From assembly GCF_947495205.1 (NCBI RefSeq), contig NZ_CANLXV010000005.1, positions 62,001-126,000 of the forward strand: DNA of 64,000 bases. The letters run 5' to 3'. Numbering within the stretch: position 1 is the first letter of the stretch; each line of letters opens with the position of its first letter. A model generated the notes under the pieces. It had not been told where the DNA came from and did no database searches. It saw nothing but the letters and a program-made list of their open reading frames with translations. Made by a program: the position numbers and the translations under genes. This DNA comes from an uncultured Polaribacter sp. (GTDB lineage Bacteria > Bacteroidota > Bacteroidia > Flavobacteriales > Flavobacteriaceae). Positions 1-8,763 of this stretch are shown here, one piece after another.

Positions 1-756
1 CAAAGAATTGATACTGTTTTAAAACCCAATTTCTTAATAGCTGTTGAAAAATTAAAAGTTCTAAAAAAAATTATTGATAGATTAAAAAAAGAAGAGCCAT
101 TACAATATATTTTAGGAAATACAGAATTTTATGGCTTGCCTTTTTTGGTAAATAAAAATACATTAATTCCAAGACCAGAAACAGAAGAATTAGTCGCCTG
201 GATTCTTTTAGAGAGTGAAGGAGAGAGAAGAAAGAAAAAAGAAAGCAATCTTTATATTATAGATATTGGCACAGGAACTGGCTGCATACCAATTTCTTTG
301 GCTAAAAACCTAGAAAATGTAAAAATTTCTGCAATAGACATTTCTAATAAAGCCTTACAAGTTGCCAAACAAAATGCCAAATTAAATAAAGTTGAAATTA
401 ACTTTTTGGAGTTAAATATTTTAAAAGCGGACAAATTACCAGCAAAGTATGATATTATTGTTTCCAATCCGCCTTATGTTAGAGTATTAGAAAAAGTAGC
501 AATTAAAAACAATGTTTTAGAGAATGAACCTCACTTGGCTTTATTTGTAGACGATGATAATCCGCTTATTTTCTATAAAAAAATAGCAGATTTAGCAAAA
601 CAACATCTTACAAAAAATGGATTGTTATTTTTTGAAATTAATCAATATTTAGCGCAAGAAACTGTAGAAATGTTAAAGCACAAAGGGTTTTCTAATATCG
701 TATTGAAAAAAGATTTTTTTGGCAATTATAGAATGATAAAGTGCGAATTCATTTAG
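1..756 (+). CDS. prmC: PrmC/HemK, release-factor glutamine methyltransferase (5' truncated by window)
   Basis: PrmC methylates the glutamine of the GGQ motif in peptide-chain release factors RF1/RF2, using S-adenosylmethionine, in the cytoplasm. The frame is open from base 1, so the N-terminal part lies outside the window. Visible are the linker block EPLQYILGNTEFYG, the IPRPETEELV motif, the SAM-binding loop DIGTGTGCIPISLA and the catalytic NPPY at 466-477. The gene stops at 756, and a 7-bp hairpin (786-802) follows. A decayed copy of this gene's 3' third and downstream DNA lies at about 3099-3355, beyond the arsenic operon. The family assignment is secure; only the start is missing. Confidence 0.95.
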   Translation, partial: QRIDTVLKPNFLIAVEKLKVLKKIIDRLKKEEPLQYILGNTEFYGLPFLVNKNTLIPRPETEELVAWILLESEGERRKKKESNLYIIDIGTGTGCIPISLAKNLENVKISAIDISNKALQVAKQNAKLNKVEINFLELNILKADKLPAKYDIIVSNPPYVRVLEKVAIKNNVLENEPHLALFVDDDNPLIFYKKIADLAKQHLTKNGLLFFEINQYLAQETVEMLKHKGFSNIVLKKDFFGNYRMIKCEFI

Positions 757-962
757 TTTGTTTTTAAATTTTAAAAAACTAAAATCTTTATGCATCATAA
801 AGTTATCTAAGACTTAATTTTTTATTTGAGTTGTGCACAATGCGAAAAACGCATAAAAACCAACACACAAACAGCACATTTATTTTTTGCCAAGACGTAT
901 AAAAATATTTTGAGGCTTACTATATTAATCGTAATATTGCAATGAATTAATAAATAATAAAA
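757..962. other. spacer between prmC and arsR, left edge of the arsenic insert
   Basis: The first 45 or so bases still align with the right-hand prmC remnant (up to about 3355), including the hairpin CTTTATG-cat-CATAAAG at 786-802. Homology then stops, so the boundary of the inserted segment is near 803. The rest is A/T-rich with no gene and contains the arsR promoter region and the operator-like sequence at 925-951. Confidence 0.5.
925..951 (+). promoter_or_regulatory. candidate ArsR operator, copy 1
   Basis: A 27-bp segment just upstream of arsR contains the imperfect inverted repeat ATCGTAAT-ATTGCAAT (6 of 8 positions symmetric). The same segment recurs with 22 of 27 positions identical at 1311-1337, before the arsenate reductase gene. 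Two near-identical sites before genes of one ArsR-controlled operon fit autoregulation by the adjacent repressor. The identity is seen in the sequence; repressor binding is inferred. Confidence 0.6.
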
Positions 963-1295
963 ATGGGATTAGCAAAAACTGAAATGTTTACCGATCAACA
1001 AAATGAAATTTCTCTTTTTGCAAAAGTCTTTGGTCATCCTGCAAGAGTTGCAATTTTACAACATTTATTTAAAATTAACTCCTGTGTTTGTGGAGATTTG
1101 GTAAACGAAATTGGCTTAGCACAACCAACAATATCACAACATTTAAAAGAACTAAAACATTTAGGCTTAATTAAAGGTAATGTAGAAGGAACAAGTGTTT
1201 GTTACTGCATTCACAAAGAAAACTGGACCGCAATGAAAACAGTAATGAATGAATTTTTAAATCAAGACTTAACAGAAAAACAAGATTGCTGTTAA
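963..1295 (+). CDS. arsR: ArsR/SmtB-family metalloregulator
   Basis: A 110-aa winged-helix repressor of the ArsR/SmtB family, expected to leave its operator on binding As(III) or Sb(III). Residues 20-75 hold the core: GHPARVAILQHL, then the recognition helix region QPTISQHLKELKHLGLI and a beta-wing. The SCVCGDL block (Cys41, Cys43) matches the arsenite-sensing CVC motif of classical ArsR. Further cysteine pairs at 80/82 and at the C terminus (109/110) could also ligate metal. It heads the operon with the phosphatase-type reductase and Acr3, and operator-like repeats precede it and the next gene. Confidence 0.92.
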   Translation: MGLAKTEMFTDQQNEISLFAKVFGHPARVAILQHLFKINSCVCGDLVNEIGLAQPTISQHLKELKHLGLIKGNVEGTSVCYCIHKENWTAMKTVMNEFLNQDLTEKQDCC

Positions 1296-1310
1296 AAAAA
1301 TTTGAATCAA

Positions 1311-1337
1311 TTAATCGTATAATCGCAATAAACTAAT
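1311..1337 (+). promoter_or_regulatory. candidate ArsR operator, copy 2
   Basis: This lies in the 54-bp gap between arsR and the arsenate reductase gene and matches the 925-951 sequence at 22 of 27 positions, both beginning TTAATCGTA. Its presence inside the operon suggests a second promoter/operator driving the reductase and exporter. Binding is inferred from position and repetition. Confidence 0.5.
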
Positions 1338-1349
1338 ATCATTACAAAA

Positions 1350-1982
1350 ATGACCACAACAAAATCAACTTTATTTTCAGCAATAGAAAATTTAGTCAAA
1401 TCATTACATCCAGAAACTATTTCAAGCGAACGTAAAACTGTTTTACAACCGTTGGCTGATTTTATTCAGTCAAAAGTTTCTGAAAACAAAGAAATCCGCA
1501 TCAATTTCATTTGTACTCACAATTCAAGAAGAAGTCATTTATCTCAAGTTTGGGCGCAGACAATGGCAAATTACTTCCATATCAAAAACGTGTTTTGTTA
1601 TTCAGGCGGAACAGAAGCAACAGCGCTTTTTCCAATGGTTGCAGCAACTTTACAAAATTCTGGTTTCCAAATAAACAAAATTTCCAAAGACCAAAACCCT
1701 GTTTACAGCATTAAGTACGCTAATAATGAACATCCCATAATAGGATTTTCAAAAAAGTTAGATAACGATTTTAATCCAAAATCTGAATTTGCTGCAATTA
1801 TGACTTGTGATTCTGCAAATGAAGCTTGTCCTTTTGTTCCAGGTGCAGAAAAACGTATTCCCATAACTTTTAAAGATCCAAAAGCATTTGATAACACACC
1901 ACAACAAGCAGAAAAATACAATGAAAGAAGTGTACAAATAGCAACTGAAATGTTTTATGTTTTTTCACAAATAAATTCTTAA
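1350..1982 (+). CDS. arsenate reductase-like low-molecular-weight phosphatase
   Basis: A 210-aa protein of the low-molecular-weight tyrosine phosphatase/ArsC fold, expected to reduce arsenate to arsenite for export. The P-loop CTHNSRRS places the catalytic Cys at 55 and Arg at 61 (C-X5-R). Further cysteines appear in CDSANEACP (about 150-165), where thioredoxin-linked ArsC enzymes keep their redox cysteines. An extension of about 45 residues precedes the P-loop, unlike the shorter classical enzyme. It lies 54 bp after arsR and 3 bp before acr3, which supports arsenic detoxification over protein dephosphorylation. The exact electron donor cannot be read from the sequence. Confidence 0.85.
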   Translation: MTTTKSTLFSAIENLVKSLHPETISSERKTVLQPLADFIQSKVSENKEIRINFICTHNSRRSHLSQVWAQTMANYFHIKNVFCYSGGTEATALFPMVAATLQNSGFQINKISKDQNPVYSIKYANNEHPIIGFSKKLDNDFNPKSEFAAIMTCDSANEACPFVPGAEKRIPITFKDPKAFDNTPQQAEKYNERSVQIATEMFYVFSQINS

Positions 1983-1985
1983 AAA

Positions 1986-3020
1986 ATGGCTTCAAAAAAA
2001 TTAAGTTTCCTTGACAGAAATCTAACACTTTGGATATTTGTTGCAATGGCCCTTGGCGTTGGACTTGGATATTTTATTCCAACTTTTCCAAATATTATAA
2101 ACTCATTTAGCAGTGGAACAACAAATATTCCGATTGCCATCGGTTTGATTTTAATGATGTATCCACCTTTAGCAAAGGTTAATTATGCTTTGTTGCCAAA
2201 GGTTTTTAGAAATACAAAAATACTTTCTATCTCACTTATTCTAAATTGGGTAATTGGTCCTGTTTTAATGTTTGTTTTGGCAATTACATTTTTACGAGAT
2301 TATCCAGAATATATGGTTGGTCTAATTTTAATTGGTTTGGCGCGTTGCATTGCCATGGTATTGGTTTGGAACGATCTCGCAGAAGGAAGTAGCGAATATG
2401 GTGCAGGTTTAGTCGCATTAAATAGTATTTTTCAAGTATTTGCATACAGTTTTTACGCTTGGCTTTTTATAACCGTTCTTCCACCCTATTTTGGTTTTGA
2501 AGGAGCTATTGTAGACATTTCAATTGGTACAATTGCAGAAAGTGTAGCCATTTATTTAGGCATTCCGTTTGTAATGGGAATTTTAAGCAGACTAATTTTA
2601 GTAAAATTAAAAGGAGAAGATTGGTACACAAAAAAGTTTATTCCAACAATTTCGCCATTAACTTTAATTGCACTTTTATTTACAATTGTAGTTATGTTCT
2701 CTTTAAAAGGAGAATTGATTGTGGAAATACCAATGGATGTTTTAATTATTGCAGTTCCTTTACTTATCTATTTTACACTTATGTTTATTATTGGATTTTT
2801 CTTTACTAAAGCAACAGGTGCAGCATATGACAAAACAACTTCGGTTGCATTTACAGCAGCAGGAAATAATTTTGAATTAGCAATTGCTGTTGCAATTGCC
2901 GTTTTTGGTCTAAATTCTGGACAAGCATTTGCAGGAGTTATTGGTCCTTTAGTTGAAGTACCTGCATTAATTTTATTGGTTCGCGTTTCTTTCTGGTTAA
3001 AGAAAAAATACTATTCTTAA
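1986..3020 (+). CDS. acr3: ACR3-family arsenite efflux transporter
   Basis: A 344-aa inner-membrane protein with about ten hydrophobic segments, of the ACR3 (BASS-superfamily) arsenite exporters that extrude As(III) using the proton-motive force. The signature [16 protein letters not shown] carries the essential membrane Cys (residue 121), and [18 protein letters not shown] is the second conserved helix region. It starts 3 bp after the reductase gene, so they are co-transcribed, and a strong hairpin terminator begins 15 bp after its stop. It is the last gene of the acquired-looking arsenic block. Confidence 0.95.
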   Translation: MASKKLSFLDRNLTLWIFVAMALGVGLGYFIPTFPNIINSFSSGTTNIPIAIGLILMMYPPLAKVNYALLPKVFRNTKILSISLILNWVIGPVLMFVLAITFLRDYPEYMVGLILIGLARCIAMVLVWNDLAEGSSEYGAGLVALNSIFQVFAYSFYAWLFITVLPPYFGFEGAIVDISIGTIAESVAIYLGIPFVMGILSRLILVKLKGEDWYTKKFIPTISPLTLIALLFTIVVMFSLKGELIVEIPMDVLIIAVPLLIYFTLMFIIGFFFTKATGAAYDKTTSVAFTAAGNNFELAIAVAIAVFGLNSGQAFAGVIGPLVEVPALILLVRVSFWLKKKYYS

Positions 3021-3035
3021 AATAAAAAACTATTG

Positions 3036-3069
3036 TTTTGGACTACCATATAAATTTGGTAGTCCAAAA
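3036..3069 (+). terminator. terminator of the ars operon
   Basis: A perfect 13-bp stem (TTTTGGACTACCA paired with TGGTAGTCCAAAA) with an 8-base loop follows the acr3 stop by 15 bases. The A-rich 5' arm and T/A-rich 3' flank fit a factor-independent terminator that could act on either strand. Confidence 0.8.
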
Positions 3070-3098
3070 TAATATTAGTGCTGCTAATTAAAAAAACA

Positions 3099-3355
3099 TA
3101 CAATTAATCTATTGAATTTCAATATTTTAAAAGCATACAAATTTTCTAAAAATTTTAATATTGTAGTTTTTCAATCTGCCTTATGTTAGAAAAAATATTT
3201 TTAGGAACAAACTTAATTTAGCTTTGTTTGTAGATAATTAAAAACCGCTTATTTTCTATAAAAAATAGCAGATTTAGCAAATAGTGTATAATAAAATTTG
3301 AATTAGTTTAGTTCGTCTTTAATTTTTAAAATTAAATCCGTTTATTCGTCTTAAA
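3099..3355 (+). pseudogene. decayed duplicate of the prmC 3' end and its downstream DNA
   Basis: This stretch aligns collinearly with prmC from about base 385 to its stop and on to about base 802. Shared blocks include CTGCCTTATGTTAG (3177-3190) and a nearly identical run of about 38 bases at 3245-3281 matching 562-600. The copy carries a one-base deletion in an A-run, an in-frame stop, and loss of the segment matching 601-735. The match extends past the prmC stop, so it is a DNA duplication. With intact prmC it brackets the arsenic operon as a degenerate direct repeat. Confidence 0.85.
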
Positions 3356-3372
3356 GAGGAATGCAGCTTAAC

Positions 3373-4134
3373 TTATAATTTAACTAAGTGGCTAGTAAGA
3401 AGCTGATCTAATTGAGACTTTATATTTTCAAAATCTGTATAACCATTAGTTAATACAACTTGTTTGTTTTCGGTTTCTAAAACTAGCGTAGGCATTCCAG
3501 AAAAGTTACTTGCACCAAATTTTTCAAATTCTTTTTCTGCTAATTTCTTGTATTTGGTATCTTTCATTTTAACCAAAAACTCACCTTTATCCAATCCTAT
3601 TTTTTCAACATATTTAGTGTAATTATCCAGATTTATGGGATTTATTCCATCAAAATAAACAGCATGCAATAACATTTCTGCAAATTTCAATTCTTTTTCA
3701 GGAAATTTTTCTTTAACAATGCATAAGGCAATTGAAGGAGGTAAAGAGTTTAATACTATTTTTTCTTTACCAAACAAATCCTCTAAAAAAGATTCTCCAA
3801 ATTTTACACCAGTCCTTTCCTCTACACTTTTATATGCACCTGCTTTTATATATGGCGCAACTTCATTTACTAATCCTGTTCTATTTCCTAAAAACAAACC
3901 ACCACTTACTACTTCAATATTAAATCTATCTGCATACGCTTCACTTATTTTTGACATTACTGAACTAAAACCAAAACACCAGCCACAAAGTGCATCATAA
4001 TAATAAATCAGTTTTGTCTTAGGTAACTGTATCGCATCAATATCTTCTGATTTTTGTTGCTTAGTTATTGGGGCATTAGAACAAACCCCTGTTTCTTTAT
4101 CACAAAAGAAACTTTCATTTTCTTTAGTTTTCAT
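3373..4134 (-). CDS. DsbA/FrnE-family thioredoxin-fold oxidoreductase
   Basis: A 253-aa protein of the DsbA family, subgroup FrnE-like. The thioredoxin-fold start is at about residues 40-55 (KLIYYYDALCGWCFGF) with the redox motif Cys50-GW-Cys53. The cis-proline loop is SGMPTLVLE near residue 213, and the helical insert lies between. No signal peptide is evident, so it is probably cytoplasmic; its N terminus has an additional pair, Cys11 and Cys18 (CDKETGVC). It runs opposite to the ars operon and ends just beyond the prmC remnant. Its substrate is unknown, and a role in thiol stress near arsenic genes is only a guess from position. Confidence 0.8.
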   Translation of the reverse strand: MKTKENESFFCDKETGVCSNAPITKQQKSEDIDAIQLPKTKLIYYYDALCGWCFGFSSVMSKISEAYADRFNIEVVSGGLFLGNRTGLVNEVAPYIKAGAYKSVEERTGVKFGESFLEDLFGKEKIVLNSLPPSIALCIVKEKFPEKELKFAEMLLHAVYFDGINPINLDNYTKYVEKIGLDKGEFLVKMKDTKYKKLAEKEFEKFGASNFSGMPTLVLETENKQVVLTNGYTDFENIKSQLDQLLTSHLVKL

Positions 4135-4887
4135 ATTTTGTTTTTTTTTTAAAACAGACTATTACTTAGTTTAAACAATAGTTTGTTTCTTTCTATTGAT
4201 TGTTTTATGATCAATTAACAGACTTCGTATACGTGTTTAAATCTTGTGAATCAGCACCAAACAATTTATTTGTATACTTTAAATCTTTAGTAATTAAAGC
4301 ATCCTAATTTGCATTTAAAAATCTATATAAATTTGAATTTTCTTTTCCTGAAAATCAATTATAGTTGACTCAATTTGTTACTCAAAATCATTTGATATCA
4401 TTCTTACAAAGTTAACTATTTTATCACTTTAGTAGATATTGCTGATGGAGTTTCTTCTCCATTCCAAATATTTCATAAAAAAGATAAAACTTGAACTACC
4501 AATTCTGACTGATTAATAGCTACTGATTCAAAAATTAAAAAAATTAACCAAAGTTGGAATTTTACATAGAAAATCCGGTAAAAAAAAATCCACAAAAAGT
4601 TAAGTATTGATGAATATAACAAGATCTGAAATCACTTGCTGTAAAAAATCAAATAAATGAATTTGGTGCTGGATTAATCAATAAAAACAACCGGCAACAA
4701 AATGTATAATTAATTATTGTTTTTTTGTATAATCAAAAAATCTTAAAGATTACATTCTATTTCATAATCATTTATTTTCTTTAAGACTGCCAATTCAATA
4801 AATTTTATACAACAGCGCTGGCAAAACCTCTAAAAAACACTCAAATTTCTTTTAAAAAATCATTTTAAATTTAAGTACTTTTGCCAA
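4135..4887. other. 753-bp gene-free region with traces of decayed coding sequence
   Basis: No intact gene is visible. On the minus strand about 4215-4303 reads as an uninterrupted peptide (YTNKLFGADSQDLNTYTK within it). A second minus-strand piece at about 4380-4480 contains IWNGEETPSAIST. On the plus strand about 4629-4708 ends NEFGAGLINKNNRQQNV plus stop. The pieces are separated by stops and frameshifts and lie in several frames. I read this as one or more eroded genes, but I recognise no family. It extends the unstable area around the ars insert. Confidence 0.4.
4876..4883 (+). promoter_or_regulatory. -7 promoter box TACTTTTG
   Basis: This matches the Bacteroidetes -7 consensus TAnnTTTG and ends five bases before the ATG at 4888. 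A start site about 7 bases downstream would produce a nearly leaderless transcript. No good TTG -33 box is seen at 19-21 bases upstream, so this is moderate evidence. Confidence 0.4.
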
Positions 4888-6444
4888 ATGGTTAAAGAGA
4901 TTCAGCTTCGTGTAAATTTAATAGAAGAACGCAAAGAAAACGTTTTGGCTTTTAAAGCGAGTAAACAACTTAAAATTGCCGAAAAAGAGATTTCTGCAGT
5001 TAAAGTTTTGCGTAAATCTATAGATGCTCGTAAAAAAGACATCATTTTTAACTACAAAGTAGCGGTTTACATTAATGAACCGGTTCCAGAAAAATCTGAC
5101 TATGAATTTGATTATAAAGATGTTTCCAACGCAAAAGAAATACACATTGTTGGTTTTGGTCCTGCAGGAATGTACGCTGCTTTGCGCTGTATAGAACTGG
5201 GTTACAAACCTATAGTTTTAGAAAGAGGTAAAAACGTACAAGAACGCAGACGAGATTTAAAAGCGATTAACAGAGATCATGTTGTAAATCAAGATTCTAA
5301 TTATTGTTTTGGTGAAGGTGGCGCAGGAACCTATTCTGATGGTAAATTGTATACCAGAAGTTTAAAACGTGGCGATGTAAGACGTATTTTTGAAAACCTG
5401 GTTTTTCATGGCGCAACAGAGCAAATTTTAATTGATGCGCATCCGCATATTGGTACGAATAAGTTGCCAAAAATAATTCAGAATATTAGAGAAACAATTC
5501 TAAATTTTGGTGGCGAAGTTCATTTTAATACCAAAGTTGAAGATTTTATTATAAAGCAGAATAAATTAAAAGCCATTCACTTACAAAATGGCAAAGAAAT
5601 GCTTGTAAATTCTGTTATTTTAGCAACAGGCCATTCTGCAAGAGACATTTACGAACTCTTAGATAAAAAGAAAATCCATTTAAAAGCAAAATCTTTCGCT
5701 ATGGGCGTTCGTGTAGAACATCCGCAAGAAATTATAGATCAAATACAATACAGTTGTTCAGGAGAAAGAGATGAACTTTTACCTGCTGCTGCATACAGTT
5801 TAGTGCATCAAGTAAACAATAGAGGTGTATATTCTTTTTGTATGTGTCCTGGTGGTTTTATTGTACCTGCAGCTACTGCTAATGGTGAAGTTGTGGTAAA
5901 TGGAATGTCTCCTTCTAGAAGAAATAATAAATTTGCCAATTCTGGTATTGTTGTAGAATTAGACATTGATAGAGATTTTAAAAAGTACGAAAAATTTGGC
6001 GCTTTAAAAGGTTTAGAATTTCAAAAAGATTTAGAAAAAATTGCTTTTTACGCAGGCGGAAGAACACAAACGGCACCTGCACAAAGACTAACGGATTTTG
6101 TAGATGGTAAATTATCTGCAGATTTAAATGACACCTCTTATCAACCAGGTTTAAACTCTGCTCCACTACACTCGCTTTTACCAAAAATTATTGGAGGTAG
6201 ATTACGAAAAGGATTTACAGCTTTTGGCTCAAAAATGCATGGTTATTATACCAAAGAAGCCAATATAGTTGGTGTAGAATCTAGAACTTCATCACCCGTA
6301 AACATACCCAGAAAAGAAAATTTAGAGCACACACAAATTACAGGTTTATTTCCTTGTGGAGAAGGTGGTGGCTATGCAGGTGGTATTGTTTCTGCTGCTA
6401 TGGATGGTGAACGTTGTGCAGAAGCGGCAATTGCAAATTTGTAA
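4888..6444 (+). CDS. FAD-dependent oxidoreductase (COG2509-like)
   Basis: A 518-aa flavoprotein with an N-terminal domain of about 80 residues, then a Rossmann dinucleotide motif IVGFGPAGMYAALR (87-100) and the ribose-contact Glu in PIVLERG. FGEGGAGTYSDGKLYTR follows, and a C-terminal FAD-contact region PCGEGGGYAGGIVSAAMDG completes the family pattern. It belongs to the large uncharacterised group of predicted FAD-dependent dehydrogenases; the substrate is not known. It is cytoplasmic with no membrane segment. It stands alone, 59 bp before the rim cluster, with a -7 promoter box directly upstream. Confidence 0.85.
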   Translation: MVKEIQLRVNLIEERKENVLAFKASKQLKIAEKEISAVKVLRKSIDARKKDIIFNYKVAVYINEPVPEKSDYEFDYKDVSNAKEIHIVGFGPAGMYAALRCIELGYKPIVLERGKNVQERRRDLKAINRDHVVNQDSNYCFGEGGAGTYSDGKLYTRSLKRGDVRRIFENLVFHGATEQILIDAHPHIGTNKLPKIIQNIRETILNFGGEVHFNTKVEDFIIKQNKLKAIHLQNGKEMLVNSVILATGHSARDIYELLDKKKIHLKAKSFAMGVRVEHPQEIIDQIQYSCSGERDELLPAAAYSLVHQVNNRGVYSFCMCPGGFIVPAATANGEVVVNGMSPSRRNNKFANSGIVVELDIDRDFKKYEKFGALKGLEFQKDLEKIAFYAGGRTQTAPAQRLTDFVDGKLSADLNDTSYQPGLNSAPLHSLLPKIIGGRLRKGFTAFGSKMHGYYTKEANIVGVESRTSSPVNIPRKENLEHTQITGLFPCGEGGGYAGGIVSAAMDGERCAEAAIANL

Positions 6445-6503
6445 GAGATTTCTAAGGCTATTCCATTTACAATCTATAAATTTACAGCAAACAAATAATA
6501 TTT

Positions 6504-6944
6504 ATGAAACTTATTATTGGAAGGGAAGATAAAGCAGATTTTCCTGAATTTAATTTAGAAAACATAGCTATTAAAATAGATTCTGGTGCCTACACCTCTT
6601 CTTTAAGTTGCTGTAATATAGAAGAAACAATAAAAGACGGTGAAAAAGTACTTAAATATAACGTTTTAGATAAAAAACATGAGCAATACAAAAGTGAAGC
6701 ATTTTTTACTAAGTTTTATGACCTTAAAAAAGTAAAAAGTTCTAATGGTATTGTTGAAGAGCGTTACAGAATAAAAACAGAAATTATTATTTTTAATGAA
6801 AGATTTAATATTTATCTAACATTAACCGAAAGAAAAAAGATGAAATTCCCCGTTTTATTGGGAAGAAAATTTTTAAACAAAAAATTTGTGATTGACACCG
6901 CAAAAAAAAACATATCACACAAATTAAAATACAAAAATACATGA
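6504..6944 (+). CDS. rimB: RimB-like retropepsin-fold ATP-dependent zinc protease family protein
   Basis: A 146-aa protein of the RimK/LysX-associated aspartic-protease-like family. The DSGAYTSSL block at residues 26-34 resembles a retropepsin DTG/DSG active site, and VLLGRKFL near residue 119 is the second conserved element. In Pseudomonas a RimB protein of this type partners RimK in modifying ribosomal protein S6. Here its stop overlaps the rimK start by 4 bp (ATGA), which implies coupled translation. The biochemical activity is less well established than the association with RimK. Confidence 0.75.
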   Translation: MKLIIGREDKADFPEFNLENIAIKIDSGAYTSSLSCCNIEETIKDGEKVLKYNVLDKKHEQYKSEAFFTKFYDLKKVKSSNGIVEERYRIKTEIIIFNERFNIYLTLTERKKMKFPVLLGRKFLNKKFVIDTAKKNISHKLKYKNT

Positions 6945-7816
6945 GAATTGTAATTTTATCTAGAAATCCAAAACTCTATTCAACCAAAAGATTAGTGGAA
7001 GCTGCAGAAAAAAGAAACCATGAGGTTTTTGTTGTAGACCATTTAAAATGTGATATTGTTATTGAGAAAAAATCGCCTAAAATTTATTATAAAGGCGCAT
7101 ATTTATCTAACATAGACGCTATTATTCCAAGAATTGGGGCGTCTGTAACTTTTTACGGTACAGCAGTAATTCGTCAGTTTGAAATGATGAAAGTTTTTAC
7201 TTCTGTAACCTCGCAAGCCTTAACCAGAAGTAGAGATAAATTAAGCAGTTTGCAAATTTTAGCTAGAGCTGGTGTAGGTTTACCAAAAACGGTTTTTACC
7301 AACTACACTAAAGATGTAGAGCATGTTGTAGATTCTGTTGGTGGTGCACCTATGGTTTTAAAATTACTGGAAGGAACCCAAGGTTTAGGCGTAGTTTTAG
7401 CAGAAACTAAAAACGCAGCAACTTCTGTTTTAGAAGCTTTTAATGGTTTGGGCGCAAGAGTAATAGCTCAACAATTTATTAAAGAGGCTGGCGGTGCAGA
7501 TATTAGAGCATTTGTAGTAGATGGTAAAGTTATTGGCGCTATGAAACGTCAGGGAAAAGAAGGAGAATTTCGTTCTAATTTACATAGAGGTGGCAATGCA
7601 ACTGTTATAGAGTTAACAGAAGAAGAAGAGAGAACTGCTCTAAAAGCAACCAAAGCAATGGGCTTAGGTATTGCAGGTGTAGATATGTTACAATCTTCTA
7701 AAGGTCCGTTAGTTTTAGAAGTAAACTCTTCTCCCGGTTTAGAAGGTATTGAAGTTGCCACAGGAAAAAATATTGCAAAAGAAATTATACGTTATTTAGA
7801 ATTACATGTCGAGTAA
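6941..7816 (+). CDS. rimK: RimK-family alpha-L-glutamate ligase
   Basis: A 291-aa ATP-grasp ligase that adds glutamate residues to the C terminus of ribosomal protein S6 in characterised relatives. Visible are the N-terminal [15 protein letters not shown] region, the ATP-grasp lysine loop [16 protein letters not shown], the segment [18 protein letters not shown] and the metal-binding [13 protein letters not shown]. The length is usual for RimK. It overlaps the upstream rimB-like gene by 4 bp and the downstream deacylase-like gene by 11 bp, so the three form a tight operon. Confidence 0.93.
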   Translation: MRIVILSRNPKLYSTKRLVEAAEKRNHEVFVVDHLKCDIVIEKKSPKIYYKGAYLSNIDAIIPRIGASVTFYGTAVIRQFEMMKVFTSVTSQALTRSRDKLSSLQILARAGVGLPKTVFTNYTKDVEHVVDSVGGAPMVLKLLEGTQGLGVVLAETKNAATSVLEAFNGLGARVIAQQFIKEAGGADIRAFVVDGKVIGAMKRQGKEGEFRSNLHRGGNATVIELTEEEERTALKATKAMGLGIAGVDMLQSSKGPLVLEVNSSPGLEGIEVATGKNIAKEIIRYLELHVE

Positions 7817-8756
7817 TCCATTTAAAATATTAGGCAAAGATATTCCTGAAGGTAAAAGAACCATAATTGATTTAAAAGTTGCCAAATTACATACCAGAAC
7901 TACTGTAAATGTTCCTGTAATTATAGAACATTCTAAAAACCCAGGACCTGTAGTTTTATTGCTAGCAGGTATTCATGGAGATGAAACCAATGGTGTTGGT
8001 ATTATTAGAGAAATTATAAATTTAAAATTAAACAAACCTCAAAAAGGTACTATTATATGCATTCCTGTGTTTAATATTTTTGGGTATTTAATTCAAACTA
8101 GAGAGTTTCCTGATGGTAGAGATTTAAACCGCATGTTTCCTGGCACTCAAAACGGTTCTTTAGCCAGCCAATTTGCCTATCAATTTTCAGAAAAAATAGC
8201 TCCTTTTGTAGATTATGTTATCGATTTTCATACTGGTGGTGGAGAACGAGATAATGTGGCTCAAATTCGTTGTAATAAAGATGACGAAAAGGGTTTAGAG
8301 TTGGCAAAAATATTTAATCCACCAATGATTATGTATTCTAATACTATCATTAAATCCCTTAGAGAAACCTTACACAAAATGGGTAAAACAGTGTTGCTTT
8401 TTGAAGGTGGAAAATCAAATGAATTAAACCCGACTATTATTAATGAAGGTGTAAATGGCACTAGAAATGTTTTGATACATTTAGGACTAATCTCTGGAGA
8501 AATTGCTGTTAGAGAAACACCTATTTATGTAAAAAACTCTAAATGGTTAAGAGCTTCTGATTCTGGCATGTTTAAAATTAGCATTGCCAATGGTAGTTTT
8601 GTAAAAAAGAAAGAAGTTTTAGGTGTAATACAAGACCCTTTTGGTGAATTTAAAAAAAAAGTTTATGCTCCTTTTGATAGCTATGTTTTTTGCATAAATA
8701 AAACGCCAATTGTAAATAAAGGTGATGCTTTATTTCATTTAAGTGTAGAAAAATAA
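7806..8756 (+). CDS. succinylglutamate desuccinylase/aspartoacylase-family protein
   Basis: A 316-aa zinc-dependent amidohydrolase/carboxypeptidase of the AstE/AspA (M14-like) family. Zinc ligands are visible as GIHGDETNG (His and Glu) and DFHTGGG (second His), and the catalytic Glu is probably in [10 protein letters not shown]. The C-terminal 80 residues form a beta-rich domain. Its start overlaps rimK by 11 bp. That coupling makes an acyl-amino acid from arginine catabolism an unlikely substrate. A glutamate-containing conjugate or peptide tail is a reasonable inference, but nothing in the sequence proves it. Confidence 0.85.
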   Translation: MSSNPFKILGKDIPEGKRTIIDLKVAKLHTRTTVNVPVIIEHSKNPGPVVLLLAGIHGDETNGVGIIREIINLKLNKPQKGTIICIPVFNIFGYLIQTREFPDGRDLNRMFPGTQNGSLASQFAYQFSEKIAPFVDYVIDFHTGGGERDNVAQIRCNKDDEKGLELAKIFNPPMIMYSNTIIKSLRETLHKMGKTVLLFEGGKSNELNPTIINEGVNGTRNVLIHLGLISGEIAVRETPIYVKNSKWLRASDSGMFKISIANGSFVKKKEVLGVIQDPFGEFKKKVYAPFDSYVFCINKTPIVNKGDALFHLSVEK

Positions 8757-8763
8757 TATTTTA

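Noticed and set aside
963..3020. Transposon carrying the arsenic genes
   Set aside because: No transposase, integrase or terminal inverted repeats were seen; the only flanking repeat is the prmC end, which points to a recombination event instead.
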